Under the pieces are notes generated by a model. That model saw nothing but the letters and a program-made list of their open reading frames with translations. It ran no database searches and was not told the DNA's origin. A stretch of DNA of 64,000 nucleotides from Hyperoplus lanceolatus (Eukaryota; Chordata; Actinopteri; Uranoscopiformes; Ammodytidae). How positions within the stretch are numbered: position 1 is the stretch's first letter; every line of letters begins with the position of its first letter. The translations under genes and the position numbers were made by a program. Below, piece after piece: positions 20,531 through 32,200 of this stretch. Location: NCBI GenBank assembly GCA_026929865.2, contig CM049396.1:22443501-22507500 (forward strand), written 5' to 3'.

Positions 20531-22830
20531 GTCACGACGTTGTTGGTGTCAGGGAGGGACCAAAGAGAACAAGTGGAGCGGTTGAGGTATTTGGATTCGA
20601 ATCTCTATCCCAACTGCTATTTTCTCCCCAATTCCTCCACTAAGATCAGAATCAGAATCTTGTGTTCTACTTTATAAAAACACAATGCTATAAAAATGTG
20701 TCATTTGTAATAACACAAAAAATCATGTTAGAACAGTGGTAAAAAAACAAACTGACAAAGACTTGACTGCACTTTACATCTAGCTAGTGAGATAGCCTGA
20801 AACTTGAACTTCCATTTTGATGCACCAGTGATATGGTCTTGGGTGGGTGGGGCTGGAATTAAACTTTATTTTTTATTTCAAATGTGTATTTCTGTGTCAT
20901 GATGGCTAACATTGGTTTAATACATCGGTTAAGTGACTGAAGTAGGCCTACTGTCTTTCAAAAGCTAGCTTTGTGCATATTTGCATTGTATAACAGTTGA
21001 ATCACAAATGAATCAGCATTATAGCTTCAATGTTATCTGTTAGTGTACCTATCAAAAGAACCTATTTAAGCTCCACATCATGAAACAGAAACAGTCACAG
21101 AGAGTGGAGCAACAGCAGGTCATCTACTGATGAATACTGAGGACGGGAGGGAAGGTTTTTCCATTGGTTTATTAATAGTGAGAGTGCAAGTGAGAGTCCC
21201 TTACTGAAGGATAAAAAGGATTTTAGAGAGACTTTTGAAGGTGATGCTCCATTTGGCTTCAATAAATCTTGCAATAAAGATCCAAATGCAAAAACTTCCA
21301 CTTATGGACATCGTCTAAATTTGAAGTTATTTTGGCATTCCCCTTTTACACAGGCACTTAGCAAGAGTCAGTCAAAAGAAGGAGAAAGCGTCCCATTTAA
21401 CTCATTATAGTGCTTTCCTAGCAGAACCAAAATGTGCAACCTCTTAAATCTCTGATATGTGACTCAACACCAGAGCCATTCTTTGAGAAAAAGTAGGGCA
21501 GGGAAATGCAGCCTTGCAAGATGGTGGCATACAGTGGGCTAGAGGACAAAGTTATGATAAGGGAGCCCATGTGTGAGGGAAAGTTTTCAAGCTGAGCTTT
21601 TAAAAGCAAAACCAACTTCCTACATACTGCACCCTGTGCTCCCCATGCCTGCAATTTGGTGGGTGTGCATGCAGCTGAGTCATGTCCCAAACTATTTTTT
21701 GTGGGTAGTTTAAATCTTCCGCACAGTATCTCTTCATTGCTGGTGCAGACCGATGGGCAATCTTGAAGGAAAAATACAGCGTCTCTCTAATATTTTGTTG
21801 GATTTCTGTCAGGTAGTTTGGATTGCTATTGTGTTTGGCACTACAAGTCCACCATAAGAGACACTGGTAAGCATTGCTTTACATTGTTAATATGGACTTC
21901 AAAATTGTTGTGAAATGCAAAATAATATAATTTTAAACATGAAAAATGCGAAAATCTGATTAATTTGAGGCAACTGGTCTGAAGAAATAATTATGGTCCT
22001 CCATACATATCTTAACTATATGCTAAAGTAAATATAGGCTAGTGTGTTGAGAAAGTAGGGTTGAAATGTGGCGAGTAAACTGCAGACTTAAGCACATATC
22101 ATCAGTGACTACCTAAATAACCACTGAAGACTCGTGTACAGTTTTATCTTTTGTGAAAAAGAATTTCAAAATATGTATTAGATACATCTGATCTGCAGCT
22201 ACTGAGGACATCACCGTGTTTTCCACACCGTAACTTGGATCTTTTCACTAGAAAGGTTTGTACTTGTCAAACATTAATTGCAATATCTGTGCTTCAAAAT
22301 AGTTTGTTACAAATGATTTGTGACACTCTTTAACAATTCTGTTGAGAACATTGTATAATGTATAATGTATATTGTGAACACTTCTCAAGTTTGACTGTGA
22401 AACAAATGTCTGGTGTTGCTAACTGAACATAATTATGCCAGTGAGGAGTCATTTGTTTTACAGCCAGCAGAGAATAAAAGCACAGCAGTTCATACACAGA
22501 TACACATTACAAATACATATATAGTAGTATTCATACGGGACACAAGCTATTAATGAGACCAATGGTTGTAGGGACAATATCTTCGTTTTACACCTTGGTA
22601 CCTTCTTCACAAAACAAAGGGTGATATAGTTTAGTTTTTGACGACCGACAGCCGTTTATTTTAGTTTTCTTGTGCCGCTTGATTAATCTGCAGTAGCTAT
22701 GAGTCGAGCAGCTGATTGGGCGGTGTGATATACAAAAATAAACTGCTGTACAGCGGCAAACTAAAGCTGTGGAAAAAATCTTAGTTTAGTGTAGAATTGA
22801 ACAGATATTTATTTATTTATTTATTATTAT
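20531..22830. other. stretch with no feature recognised
   Basis: AT-rich. The two minus-strand frames at 21095-21301 and 21418-21690 (68 and 90 codons) have protein-like composition but no motif, no splice context I can defend and no similarity to anything I know. Confidence 0.45.
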
Positions 22831-22831
22831 T

Positions 22832-23390
22832 ATTCTTTCGGACAATTCCACACAATACACAATTATCTCTTTCACATCATACATCTTAATTAGTGTTGTC
22901 CGAAGGGTGACGGAAGAAGCCTAAGGCTTATCGAGTCCCGCCCCCAATTTCATCAGATTCAGAATCAGATACACATTTACTGATCACAAACAATAAAACA
23001 AAAAAAAACACAAAAAACAAAAAAAACAAAATCAAAACAAAAAATAAATAAAATAAAAATAAAAAGGAAGAAAACACACAAATATGCATTTTTTTTGTCT
23101 GTTAAGCTGCAGTCCAATACCCAGTCAACTTTCATTCTCCTTAATCATTGACTTTGCACAACTGACATGCTATCCATTTTCCCGATGAATTTTAATTAGT
23201 CATTGTTATCCTCTCCTTCCACTGTAGCCATTTACTCCGCTTATTAGTGCTCTGCTTTCAGTCTATAATTTTCCATAATTTTAGAAACATACATTTTTTT
23301 GAAATTTCGCAAACTGCAACTCCCTGTGATATCTTCATCAAGCTCATTCCATAATTTAATACCCTTTACAGAAATCGAAAATGAATATTT
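22832..23390 (-). mobile_element. LINE copy 2, 3' end only
   Basis: Matches LINE copy 1 from the terminal tail (CTTTCGGACAATT, about 22836) through the 3' UTR to the C-terminal peptide FSISVKGIKLWNELDEDI. Similarity to copy 1 stops near 23385. Beyond that the minus-strand frame continues upstream with ARMFLHINANLKHKYS, unrelated to copy 1, so this copy is either recombined, internally deleted or inserted next to another repeat. Confidence 0.85.
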
Positions 23391-23735
23391 ATGTTTTAAG
23401 TTAGCATTTATATGGAGAAACATTCTGGCCAATACAATTCTGACTTTTGCTTCAGCAACGTCATCCCCAAACTCCTTATAGTGACTGCACCACCAGCTCC
23501 ATAAGGTAACATACTAACTATGCCTAAATACCCCATACATCCCCACAAAAATACTATTGAAATTAAAGGTGCACTATACAGTTTCAGAGGAGTCAATAAT
23601 GAACAGAATGAACAATTAATAAGCACGACTAATACAATAAAATAAAATAATTGTGTTTATTTTTACAAAGCATCTATATTTTGACAAAAACTGACAATTT
23701 AGCTGTAATTTCAGCCTAAAAAGGTATACATTTAA

Positions 23736-23969
23736 AGCCCAGTTCAGACCAAAGATTCGGCTTGCAACTGTTTGCGATGAGACAGTTTTAGTCGCGGGGG
23801 AGAAATCGCAGCAGTGTGAACTGCTCGTTGCAAGCCGTTGCAAGGAGTCGCAGAAGATTCAACATGTCAAATCGCAAGGTCCAGTTTTAGAACGTTCAGG
23901 CCAGCTCGTTGCGAGCGGTTGCGAGCAGTTGTGTTTCGTTGCAAGGCGAATCTTTGGTCTGAACTGGGC
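23736..23969. mobile_element. 234-bp TTAA-flanked MITE with near-perfect TIRs
   Basis: TTAA at 23732-23735 and 23970-23973. The inverted ends share GCCCAGTTCAGACCAAAGAT plus TCG (23 bases). The interior is rich in TTGCAA, GTTGC and GCGAG motifs in both directions. Non-coding. Confidence 0.85.
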
Positions 23970-24403
23970 TTAAGTATCCGTACTGATTGATATGCTTCAA
24001 ACTTCAAACCCTTTTGTCTCAACACTCTCCGAATCTGTAATTACGGATCTAATCCCTTGTAAAATGGTAATGGCCACATTACCCCTATTATCCCTATACA
24101 TTACGCATCCTTCCATGTCCAGGATCTATTCACCATGTCAATTGTGTGATTTAATCTGAAAGACAATCCAGTTTTTTGTGTTACTGTCATTGCCTCCAGA
24201 TAACTGACCTTTTTTTATTATCCCTGGACGGTTCTTTTTTTAAATTTGTGCCTGTCATCTGTGCTTCCACATCCCTTTGCCCCCTCTTTGCTATTTTTTA
24301 AAAGCCAGACTGTGGCCCAGAAATCCTGCCATTGAAGTTGGGTACCAACTCACTGTCAGCACTGCTGTATGCCCTCCTGGGACCTAGCCTGATTACAGCA
24401 ACA

Positions 24404-24408
<5 letters not shown>

Positions 24409-24468
<60 letters not shown>

Positions 24469-24488
24469 AGTTCTGGACACACACAGAG

Positions 24489-24555
<67 letters not shown>
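24409..24555. repeat. (CT)n followed by (CA)n microsatellites
   Basis: CT run at 24409-24463 and CA run at about 24495-24555, separated by a short unique piece. Open frames here are repeat read-throughs. Confidence 0.95.
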
Positions 24556-24557
<2 letters not shown>

Positions 24558-25331
24558 GTGGCACTGCTCTTGAAGATTCCGTACTTTGAAGCTCATTGAA
24601 TATGCCTTTTCAATTGCATTGTTATTTTTCTAAGAGCCTTGAATCTTGTGTGGCATCTCCCTGTCACTGGATTTGTATGCTCTCTGAAGTCTCCTGAGTT
24701 TGAGGCGTAGATGACTGTGGATATAGTAGCTGATGGCAGCATGGCCAGTCACCTAATTGGCTCCCCAACATGTCATTCTCTATCACTGATGTTTTCATTG
24801 GAGCAGAACTCCGGTTTTGGGGGAAAGGGATTCGCGCCTTCATCTATAATTCAACTGAGACTCAAGTTGTCGACAGCCAGCAGTTTTTACTTGGCAAAAA
24901 ACTTGCAGTTTATAGTACTTGGTGCAGGTATGAGGTTCGCCAGAAATTGTGGTAGGTTTTGTTTTATACAGGAGCTGCAATTGGGCCATGGTGTTTTATT
25001 GCTCTATGCAAAACTAAAAAGTTTTTGAGGAAATGCTCCAGTTCTGTCCTCATTAGCAACTATAGTCTCCTCCATAGGAACCGTGTACATCAGGATTTGC
25101 AATTCGAGCTACAGTTACTCTCTGTTACTGGATCAAACCTGTTCTGACCTTATGACTGATGTATTTGGCTGAATGCTTTGGTGGTTGGGAATGAGAAGAT
25201 GAATATATCTTATTCCATGCATGTATTATTAACTTCTTTATATGTATATACTGTATGTATACTGTATATATACAGTATATACTATAACTATCTAATCCGG
25301 TTGTATTTTACACGTGGGAAATCAAAAACAA

Positions 25332-25410
<79 letters not shown>

Positions 25411-26085
25411 TTTTTGTCATCATAGAAAAGAGTACTTAACCATTTTACCAAGCAAGAAAATTACTTTGCAGCATATTTTATATACAGGCTCAGTGCAGCC
25501 AGCTCCAACAGCCAAAAGTCTAAATATATGGATCGTCTATATGACCATCTATATATTTAGGCTTTATATCACTATCCACATACAGAAGAAAGTGCAAGTA
25601 CGTATATAGGCAAGGCATGTCTATTAATATGATACAATTCAGTCTATCCCTGAGTCAGAGCCAACATTTTTGCAGATTTGAGGAGAATCCCTTAAAAGCG
25701 TTCTTGAGATATTGCATTCATGAGGTAAGAGGTCACACTAACAATGACCTTTGACCTCATACAATCTAAATGAATAAGAAGCCATTTATGCAAAGCTTGA
25801 AGACAATCCCTCTAAGCGTTCATGAGATATCGCATTCACAAGAAAAGCCAGGACGGATAATATCAACATATAAAATATTTATAACACATTACAGGGCCAT
25901 TTCATACCTCAGATGGGACCACTGAGAACCAAGATGAGGCAGACGGTAGCACCTTACTGCCACGATCTGCATTTTAAACACTTGCAAAATAATGTATCCA
26001 GTTCAGACATTTATTATAGAAGCATACACTATAATCAGTCTATGTTGGCTTCATTAAAATCCTAATAAAAGTAGAGAAGTTTCGA
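24556..26085. other. mostly unassigned sequence with an AAT microsatellite
   Basis: A 105-codon plus-strand frame (24711-25028) has no recognisable motif. An (AAT)n tract occupies 25332-25410. Sequence near 25660-25850 repeats the phrase GCGTTC.TGAGATAT.GCATTCA twice, a pattern of a dispersed repeat in fish genomes. Confidence 0.5.
25332..25410. repeat. (AAT)n microsatellite
   Basis: About 26 AAT units, uninterrupted. Confidence 0.95.
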
Positions 26086-26089
26086 ATTT

Positions 26090-26155
26090 AAAGCCCACTG
26101 AGGCAAATGTCTATATGTGATATTGGGCTATACAAATAAAACTGATTTGAACTAC
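26090..26155 (+). mobile_element. probable 3' tail of an L2-like LINE
   Basis: GATATTGGGCTATACAAATA then AAACTGATTTGAAC is the kind of 3' end seen on fish L2-type elements (stem-loop then an A-rich repeat). Only about 65 bp is present; assignment rests on pattern memory. Confidence 0.4.
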
Positions 26156-26814
26156 ATTCAGCCCAGTAACCAGTAAAAGTAAATGTGGACAGAGCGGAGG
26201 CATGCCATGCATGAGCTATATAGACAATGCATATTCTACACAGTGAAGGGGAACATGGCAGAGAAGTATTTCCCCCATGCACACGAACAGAGTAAGCCCC
26301 AGGCAGGAGCTTCACTTCTGGGCCTGTCTCGCTAACCGCCTGCCTTCATCCACTTTGATCACAAAAGCGCATAGAGGAAATTCACAATGAGCTCGACTTC
26401 AAATCATCCACCGGAGCTCGGTGTGTGTTTGAAGAGATTCAATGCAGTGATGTGTGCTGGGAGACTTTTGTATGGTAATTTGTTATGGAGGTTGGGTGGT
26501 GGTGGGGGGGTTGCATTTTGAAAGGGAATCCTTTGAAGTTTGCCAGAAGTGTACATGGATGCATAGCGAGATTAGACTATACAAGAGTCATTTTTTTCTG
26601 TCCCAAGCAGAGATGAAACAATGAATAGATTCCCCACTTATGACCTTCAACTTTGAGTCAAACAGCGTTTGTTCGAATCTGACTTGAGAAAGTAATTTGA
26701 AAGTTAAGACCGCTCTGCCTTTCCCCTCTGAGGACTTATATACCCAGCAGGCTGATATCTGATCCTGCATTAAAACAGCAGCCATTGGAGTGTATCTAAC
26801 TCTTTCAGATATTG

Positions 26815-26957
26815 AATGGGGGCGGTACCTGATAAGCCTTTGGCTTCTTCCGTCTCCCTTCGGACAACACAAAGTATGATGTATGAATATTTTCAAGAGA
26901 AAATTGTGTATTGTGTGGAATTGTCCGAAAGAATAATAAATAAATAAATAAATAAAT
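26815..26957 (+). mobile_element. LINE copy 3, 3' terminal 140 bp
   Basis: GATAAGCCTTTGGCTTCTTC, CCTTCGGACAA and TTGTCCGAAAGAATAATAAA correspond in order to the 3' ends of LINE copies 1 and 2 read on the minus strand. The tail is an AATA-type repeat (about 26932-26957). Confidence 0.85.
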
Positions 26958-27839
26958 ATCCTTTGTAGAGATTTTGTCTGGTTTTTGCAAGATACTAAGA
27001 GTTATAAGCACATTGTGAGGCTCCCGGCGATTGTTATAGCTAGAACAATCTAACAATCACTTCATTGACACTGCAGGTAGAACAGATCATTGTGCAGGTT
27101 TCTAGATATTTACACTTCAGTTTCTGGTGTTATTTCATTGATTATGTTGTCTTCTGACTGAAAAACAACAGCTTCCATGGTTCAAATGCCATCACAGCCT
27201 ATATTTATATTCACTTGACTTCTTGTGACCATGATGACCTTTGTCTTTCAAAAAATGAGGGCAGCAGTAATATTTGCACCAATGTCAACTTCATCTCATG
27301 AATAAACGTATTGGGATTTGTGCAGTGGCGGAGCCAGGAAATTTTCATTGGGGTGGCCAGGATGGGGCCAGTGATAATTTTTGGGTGGCAAGCACAAGGG
27401 CTTCGGTTTTGCTTCAACATAAGTGGGGGTCTGGGGGTACTCCCCCAGAAAAAAATGTACTTCAAACATACCATTTTGTGCATTCTGGTGAATTTTAATG
27501 TACTTATTTATGCCTTCTGTAGCCTATTTAATTATTATGGTGGACATGTCTACATTTCTGTTAAGGAAAAGACAACAGGCTCCCAGTGACGTAAATATAA
27601 TGTTATAAAAAGCAGTAAGGCTCTCAGGCATCTGTATTGCTTTCAAATATTTACTCTACAGTATTGTTCAAAACATTTTTTTAGGACACTACTCATGACA
27701 CAGCAGCAGTGTGAACTATTATGACACTTTAAATTTTGAAATCATAGGGGAATATGTATTAACAATTAGGAGATATATCAATGTTTCAACATCCTAAACT
27801 GTTATTTTTACCTCTTTTGGGGGAATAGGGTTGTCTTTA

Positions 27840-27950
27840 TTACTTTTTGAGGGGGAAAAATGTATCTCTTCTGATTATTGAGATGGGGGGGACATCCCCT
27901 GTGCGCCCTCCCCCCGCCCCACCTCCCCAAATCTACGCCTATGGGCAAGC
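27840..27950. repeat. possible end of another hAT family inside the 27.3-kb element
   Basis: CCTCCCCAAATCTACGCC resembles the right end of hAT elements that finish in a GCCACTG-type terminus. No matching left end or duplication was found. Confidence 0.25.
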
Positions 27951-28313
27951 ATGTGTCTGTAAGTTGCTGAAAAACACTGCACCACAGCTGCCACCGAAAT
28001 GTTCAGACTTCAGAATTTGCATCAAAGCCCTAATGATCATAAAAACAAGATGCTTTATTTAAACTACACTCAACAAAAATATAAACGCAACACTTTTGTT
28101 TTTGCTCCTATTTTTCATGAGATGGACTTTAAGATCTAAAATTCATTCCAGATACACAATATTACCATTTCTCTCAAACATTGTTCACAAATCTGTCTAA
28201 ATGTGTGATAGTGAGCACTTCTGCTTTGCTGAGATAATCCATCCCACTTCACAGGTGTGCCACATCAAGATGCTGATCTGACATCATGATTAGTGCACAG
28301 GTGTGCCTTAGAC

Positions 28314-29326
28314 CACATGTGTCAAACTCAAGGCCTGCGGGCCAGATGTGGCCCGCGACACGTTTTGATGTGGCCCGCGAATCAATTCGGCCGATTAAAA
28401 TAAATTCTGAAAAAAAAAAAAAAAATCAGATTTCTTTTTTTTTTTCGTTCTTCATGGAGCCTGTGCCATATCCGCACGTTGCATACGCTTCCAACTGTTA
28501 GGAAACTTACGTGGCTTACAGCTAGGAATGTCTGCTGAAAGTTCCACAGCTCAGGATTTTAAGCCATGAATTGATGAACTTGTATCTAAGAAGAGCTGTC
28601 AGTTTTCTGAGGGCTGTAGGCCAACATATGTGGCTAAATAGCATGCTAATATTGATGATTGATTGTGTCAAGTGTCAAAGGATTAATGCCAAAATTATCT
28701 GGTTTCTAACTTTTGCTTTAAGTTACAATATAGCCAACTAGCTAACGTTAGCTAGCTGCTGATAGCCCTCCCCTTTTGTTTCCAATTGTGGCTTGGCATT
28801 TCATTTCCAACGTAAAGTGTCATAAATAGCTAACACTGGTGCTGCGTCATGATTCCTAAAAAAACAAAACATGTGATATGTTTTGAATGTGCAGAAAGTT
28901 TTGAAAAATCCAGGAGAATAAATATTGTGGCTCAATCCAGAATGCCTGAGAGCCTTACTGCATTATAGTCCTTTATAATTGTTTCACCAGGAACCTGAAT
29001 GTTGTCTTTTCCTTTACAGAAATTAAGACATTTCCACCATAGATTGATGCCGAAAAGGCACAGATCGGTGGATAAAAATCCACCAGAATGCAGGAAATTC
29101 AGTGTTTGACATTCAAAATTTTCGGGGGGAGCACCCCCATACCCCCCACCTATAATTTGTCCCCCGAAAATTTTGAAGCGAAAACTAGCCATTGTACGCA
29201 GTTTATATACTTACTTAGATATGTTATTTTTATTTTTCGATTAAAAAGAAGGCGTGTCAGTCTGGCCCTTAGAGTGATTATCATATCGTAGAGTGGCCCT
29301 TTGTGAAAATGAGTTTGACACCCCTG
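28314..29326. mobile_element. hAT element (1013 bp) nested in Tc1, perfect 8-bp TSD
   Basis: Starts CACATGTGTCAAACTCAAGG and ends GAGTTTGACACCCCTG; flanks CCTTAGAC (28306-28313 and 29327-29334) are identical. The GTGTCAAACTC terminus and the CCTGCGGGCCAGATGTGGCC block are familiar from Charlie-type hAT elements in fish. No transposase remains. Confidence 0.9.
28930..29170 (-). mobile_element. inverted fragment related to the 27.3-kb hAT element
   Basis: The minus strand contains GCAGTAAGGCTCTCAGGCAT, also found at 27612-27631, and a GGGGGTGCTCCCCCGAAAAT block and CATTCTGGTGGATTTT like those at 27425-27500, in reversed order relative to the plus strand. It is therefore a second member of that family inside the Charlie-like element. 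Confidence 0.6.
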
Positions 29327-29505
29327 CCTTAGACTGTCCACAATAAAAGGCCACTCTGAAATGTGAATTTTTTTGCTTTATTGGGGGTCTGGGGACTCAG
29401 AACCAGTCAGTATCTGGTGTGACCACCATTTGCCTCATGCAGTGCAACACATCTTCTTCGCATAGAGTTTATCAGATTGTCAATTGTGGCCTGTGGAATG
29501 TTGGT

Positions 29506-30433
29506 CTACTCCTCTTCAATGGCTGTGCGAAGTTGCTGGATATTAGTGGGAAGTGGTGCACGCTGTCGTATACGCCGGTCAAGCACATCCCAAACATGCT
29601 CAATGGGTGACATGTCCGGTGAGTATGCTGGCCATGAAAGAACTGGGACTTTCAGCTTCCAAGAATTGTGTACAGATCCTTGCAACATGGGGCCGTGCAT
29701 TATCTTGCTGAAACGTGAGGTGATGTTCATGGATGTATGGCACAACAATGGGCCTCAGGATCTCATCACGGTATCTCTGTGCATTCAAAAAGCCATCAAT
29801 AAAATGCACCTGTGTTCTTCATCCATAACAGATGCCTGCCCATACCATAACCCCACCACCACCATGGGCCACTCGATCCACAGCATTGACATCAGCAAAG
29901 CGCTCACCCACACGACGCCACACACGCTGTCTGCCATCTGCCCTGAACAATGTAAACCGAGATTCATCCGTGAAGATAACACCTCTCCAACGTGCCAGAC
30001 GCCATCGAATGTGAGCATTTGCCCACTCAAGTCTGTTACGGTGACGAGCTGGAGTCAGGTCAAGACCCCGATGAGGACGACAAGCATGCAGTTAAGCTTC
30101 CCTGAGACGGTTTCTGACAGTTTGTGCAGAAATTGTTTGGTTATGCAAACCAATTGTTTCAGCAGCTGTCTCAGCGGCTGGTCTCAGACGATCTTGGAGG
30201 TGAACCTGCTGGATGTGGAGGTCCTGGGCTGGTGTGGTTACACATGGTCTGCGGTTGTGAGGCCGGTTGGATGTACTGCCATATTCTCTGAAACGCCTTT
30301 GGAGACGGCTTATAGTGGAGAAATGAACATTCAATGCACGAGCAACAGATCTGGTTGACATTCCTGCTGTAAGCATGCCAATTGCACACTCCCTCAATGC
30401 TTGTGGCATCTGTGGCATTTTGCTGTGAGACAA
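29506..30433 (-). pseudogene. Tc1-type transposase, inactivated
   Basis: Pieces in several frames of the minus strand make up a Tc1 transposase of roughly 310 residues. The N-terminal piece (30433-30092) has the paired-like helix-turn-helix DNA-binding region (SVARALNVHFSTISRLQRRF). The middle region holds FTDESRF (near 29950-29990), with the first catalytic Asp. The next piece has QQDNARPHVA, with the second Asp (29600-29809). The last has WPAYSPDMSPIEHVWD, with the catalytic Glu (29506-29748). At least two frameshifts lie between these pieces, so it cannot encode an active enzyme. It sits in its own Tc1 element. Confidence 0.92.
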
Positions 30434-30949
30434 AACTGCACATTTCAGGGTGGCCTTTTATTGTGGACAGTCCTGTGCACTAATCATGATGTCAGATCAG
30501 CATCTTGATGTGGCACACCTGTGAGGTGGGATGGATTATCTCAGCAAAGCAGAAGTGCTCACTATCACACATTTAGACAGATTTGTGAACAATGTTTGAG
30601 ATAAATGGTAATATTGGAATGAATTTTAGATCTTTAAGTCCATCTCATGAAAAATGGGAGCAAAAACAAAAGTGTTGCATTTATATTTTTGTTGAGTGTA
30701 TGTCCATGTTTAGGTGGTGATTGTATTTTTTTCGGCTGTAGGCCTACTGAAACTAACGGAGGGAGTCAGGCGGCTCACTCTATAGGCATTTCCTCTTGTT
30801 GCGCTGTCAGTTCGCAATGCCTACATGGCTGTGTTTTGATGCTCGTGTAATGCAATCCGATCGCGGAAGCCTCCCCTGAACAACGTTAGCGGACATAAGA
30901 TCCCCGGCGGCCGGTTATCATTTTAGCCGTTAAGCCACAGAGCTTTTCT

Positions 30950-31967
30950 CACCGGCAAGGTGATGACACCGTTACCCACAGTCACAGTCCCACCCCATGT
31001 TTCACTGGGTGAATCACTGCTTTGCTCGCGCAAGGCTTTTGTGTATCGGTTTAACATCAGTCTTGGGCGAGCGAGTGTTTTAACTTTATGCTGAATAACC
31101 ATTGCACTGCAATCGCTGAAAGCAAAATAGTTCAGGCGGGGGGCGGGGCAGAGCGGAGCGCACTAGTAGAGATGGAAGGGTTCGCTTACTTGCCAGTCGA
31201 AGCGTCAGGTCTGTAGTAACCTCTTTATAGGTCCATGGTAGTAACCATGGTAGTAACAGGCATTCAGGCTTGAGCTGCTACATGATGTGTGCGTGCGGCT
31301 AAAAGGTCCGACAGTGTACTAGCGGTGTAAGAAAGGTTCGGCATTTTTCCACAGCCGCCAAAACTATTGACGGCTGTGACATGGCGCTTGGGGTGGCCGA
31401 GATTCTGCGGGGGGTGGCCGTGGCCACCCCCGGCCCCCCCCCAGGCACCGGCAAGGTGATGACACCGTTACCCACAGTCACAGTCCCACCCCATGTTTCA
31501 CTGGGTGAATCACTGCTTTGCGCGCGCAAGGCTTTTGTGTTTCGGTTTAACATCAGTCTTGGGCGAGCGAGTGTTTTAACTTTATGCTGAATAACCATTG
31601 CACTGCAATCGCTGAAAGCGAAATAGTTCAGGCGGGGGGCGGGGCAGAGCGGAGCGCACTAGTAGAGATGGAAGGGTTCGCTTACTTGCCAGTCGAAGCG
31701 TCAGGTCTGTAGTAACCTCTTTATAGGTCCATGGTAGTAACACCATGGTAGTAACCATGGTAGTAACAGGCATTCAGGCTTGAGCTGCTACATGATGTGT
31801 GCGTGCGGCTAAAAGGTCCGACAGTGTACTAGCGGTGTAAGAAAGGTTCGGCATTTTTCCACAGCCGCCAAAACTATTGACGGCTGTGATATGGCGCTTG
31901 GGGTGGCCGAGATTCTGCGGGGGGTGGCCGTGGCCACCCCCGGCCCCCCCCCCAGGCTCCGCCACTG
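30950..31967 (+). repeat. tandem duplication of the right end of the hAT element (unit about 0.5 kb)
   Basis: Unit 1 (30950-31445) and unit 2 (31446-31967) are almost identical, with single-base changes such as GCTCGCGC versus GCGCGCGC and an extra ACCATGGTAGTAAC-type unit near 31740 in unit 2. Both contain a ATGGTAGTAACC short repeat and a long C/G-run near the end. Only unit 2 retains the terminal GCTCCGCCACTG. Confidence 0.93.
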
Positions 31968-32034
31968 GATTTGTGTCAAATTAAGCAAAAACACCAGGCT
32001 CCTGCCTGAACTGATGACATTCTGGAGGTCAAAC

Positions 32035-32200
32035 GTCCATATCACTGTAACTTTGTGGATTGTGAGCTCATTATCTCAAGAACACCTAGAGGTATTTTCT
32101 TCAAAGTTTGCACAGATGTCCACTTTGACTTAAGGATGAACCGATTAGATGGTGGAGGTCACACGTCAATGTGACCTCGTGCCTCATGAACTTCATCCCT
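32035..32200 (+). repeat. dispersed repeat with phrase 'GCACAGATGTCCACTTTGACT'-type core
   Basis: The order TCATTATCTCAAGAACACCT, CAAAGTTTGCACAGATGT, AAGGATGAACCGATTAGAT recurs in diverged form at 37535-37680 inside the Helitron-like element. It is a known style of fish dispersed repeat; no ends found. Confidence 0.55.

Larger units (their letters stand above)
28067..30698 (-). mobile_element. Tc1/mariner element with about 240-bp inverted ends
   Basis: Ends CACTCAACAAAAATATAAAC and its reverse complement near 30698, flanked by TA (28065-28066 and 30699-30700). The similarity of the two ends extends about 240 bp inward, to GATTAGTGCACAGG. The minus strand carries a broken Tc1 transposase (29506-30433). 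The left arm was later split by a hAT element at 28314. Long inverted ends of this size are usual for IR/DR-type Tc1 elements. Confidence 0.93.
27323..31967. mobile_element. hAT element (4.6 kb with insertions), perfect 8-bp TSD
   Basis: Left end CAGTGGCGGAGCCAGG and right end CCAGGCTCCGCCACTG form a 16-bp TIR with one mismatch. Flanks GATTTGTG (27315-27322 and 31968-31975) are identical. Left sub-terminal sequence has GGGGGTCTGGGGGTACTCCC. A 2.6-kb Tc1 element splits it and its right 0.5 kb is duplicated in tandem. Without those it would be about 1.5 kb, so it was non-autonomous; no hAT transposase is seen. Confidence 0.9.

Noticed and set aside
21095-21690. Two minus-strand frames with protein-like composition
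   Set aside because: No recognised motif, no shared frame and no convincing splice borders; left as unassigned sequence.
22620-22800. TAGTTTAG/CTAAACTA palindromic phrases suggesting a small element
   Set aside because: Arms are short and poorly paired; no target duplication found.
29477-30358. 293-codon plus-strand open frame, one of the longest in the window
   Set aside because: It is antisense to the Tc1 transposase remnant (helix-turn-helix, FTDESR, DNARPH and SPIEHVWD are all on the minus strand).
31299-32045. Minus-strand frames with repeated VATATPRRISATPSA
   Set aside because: They repeat because the DNA is a tandem duplication of a hAT end; no independent sign of coding.
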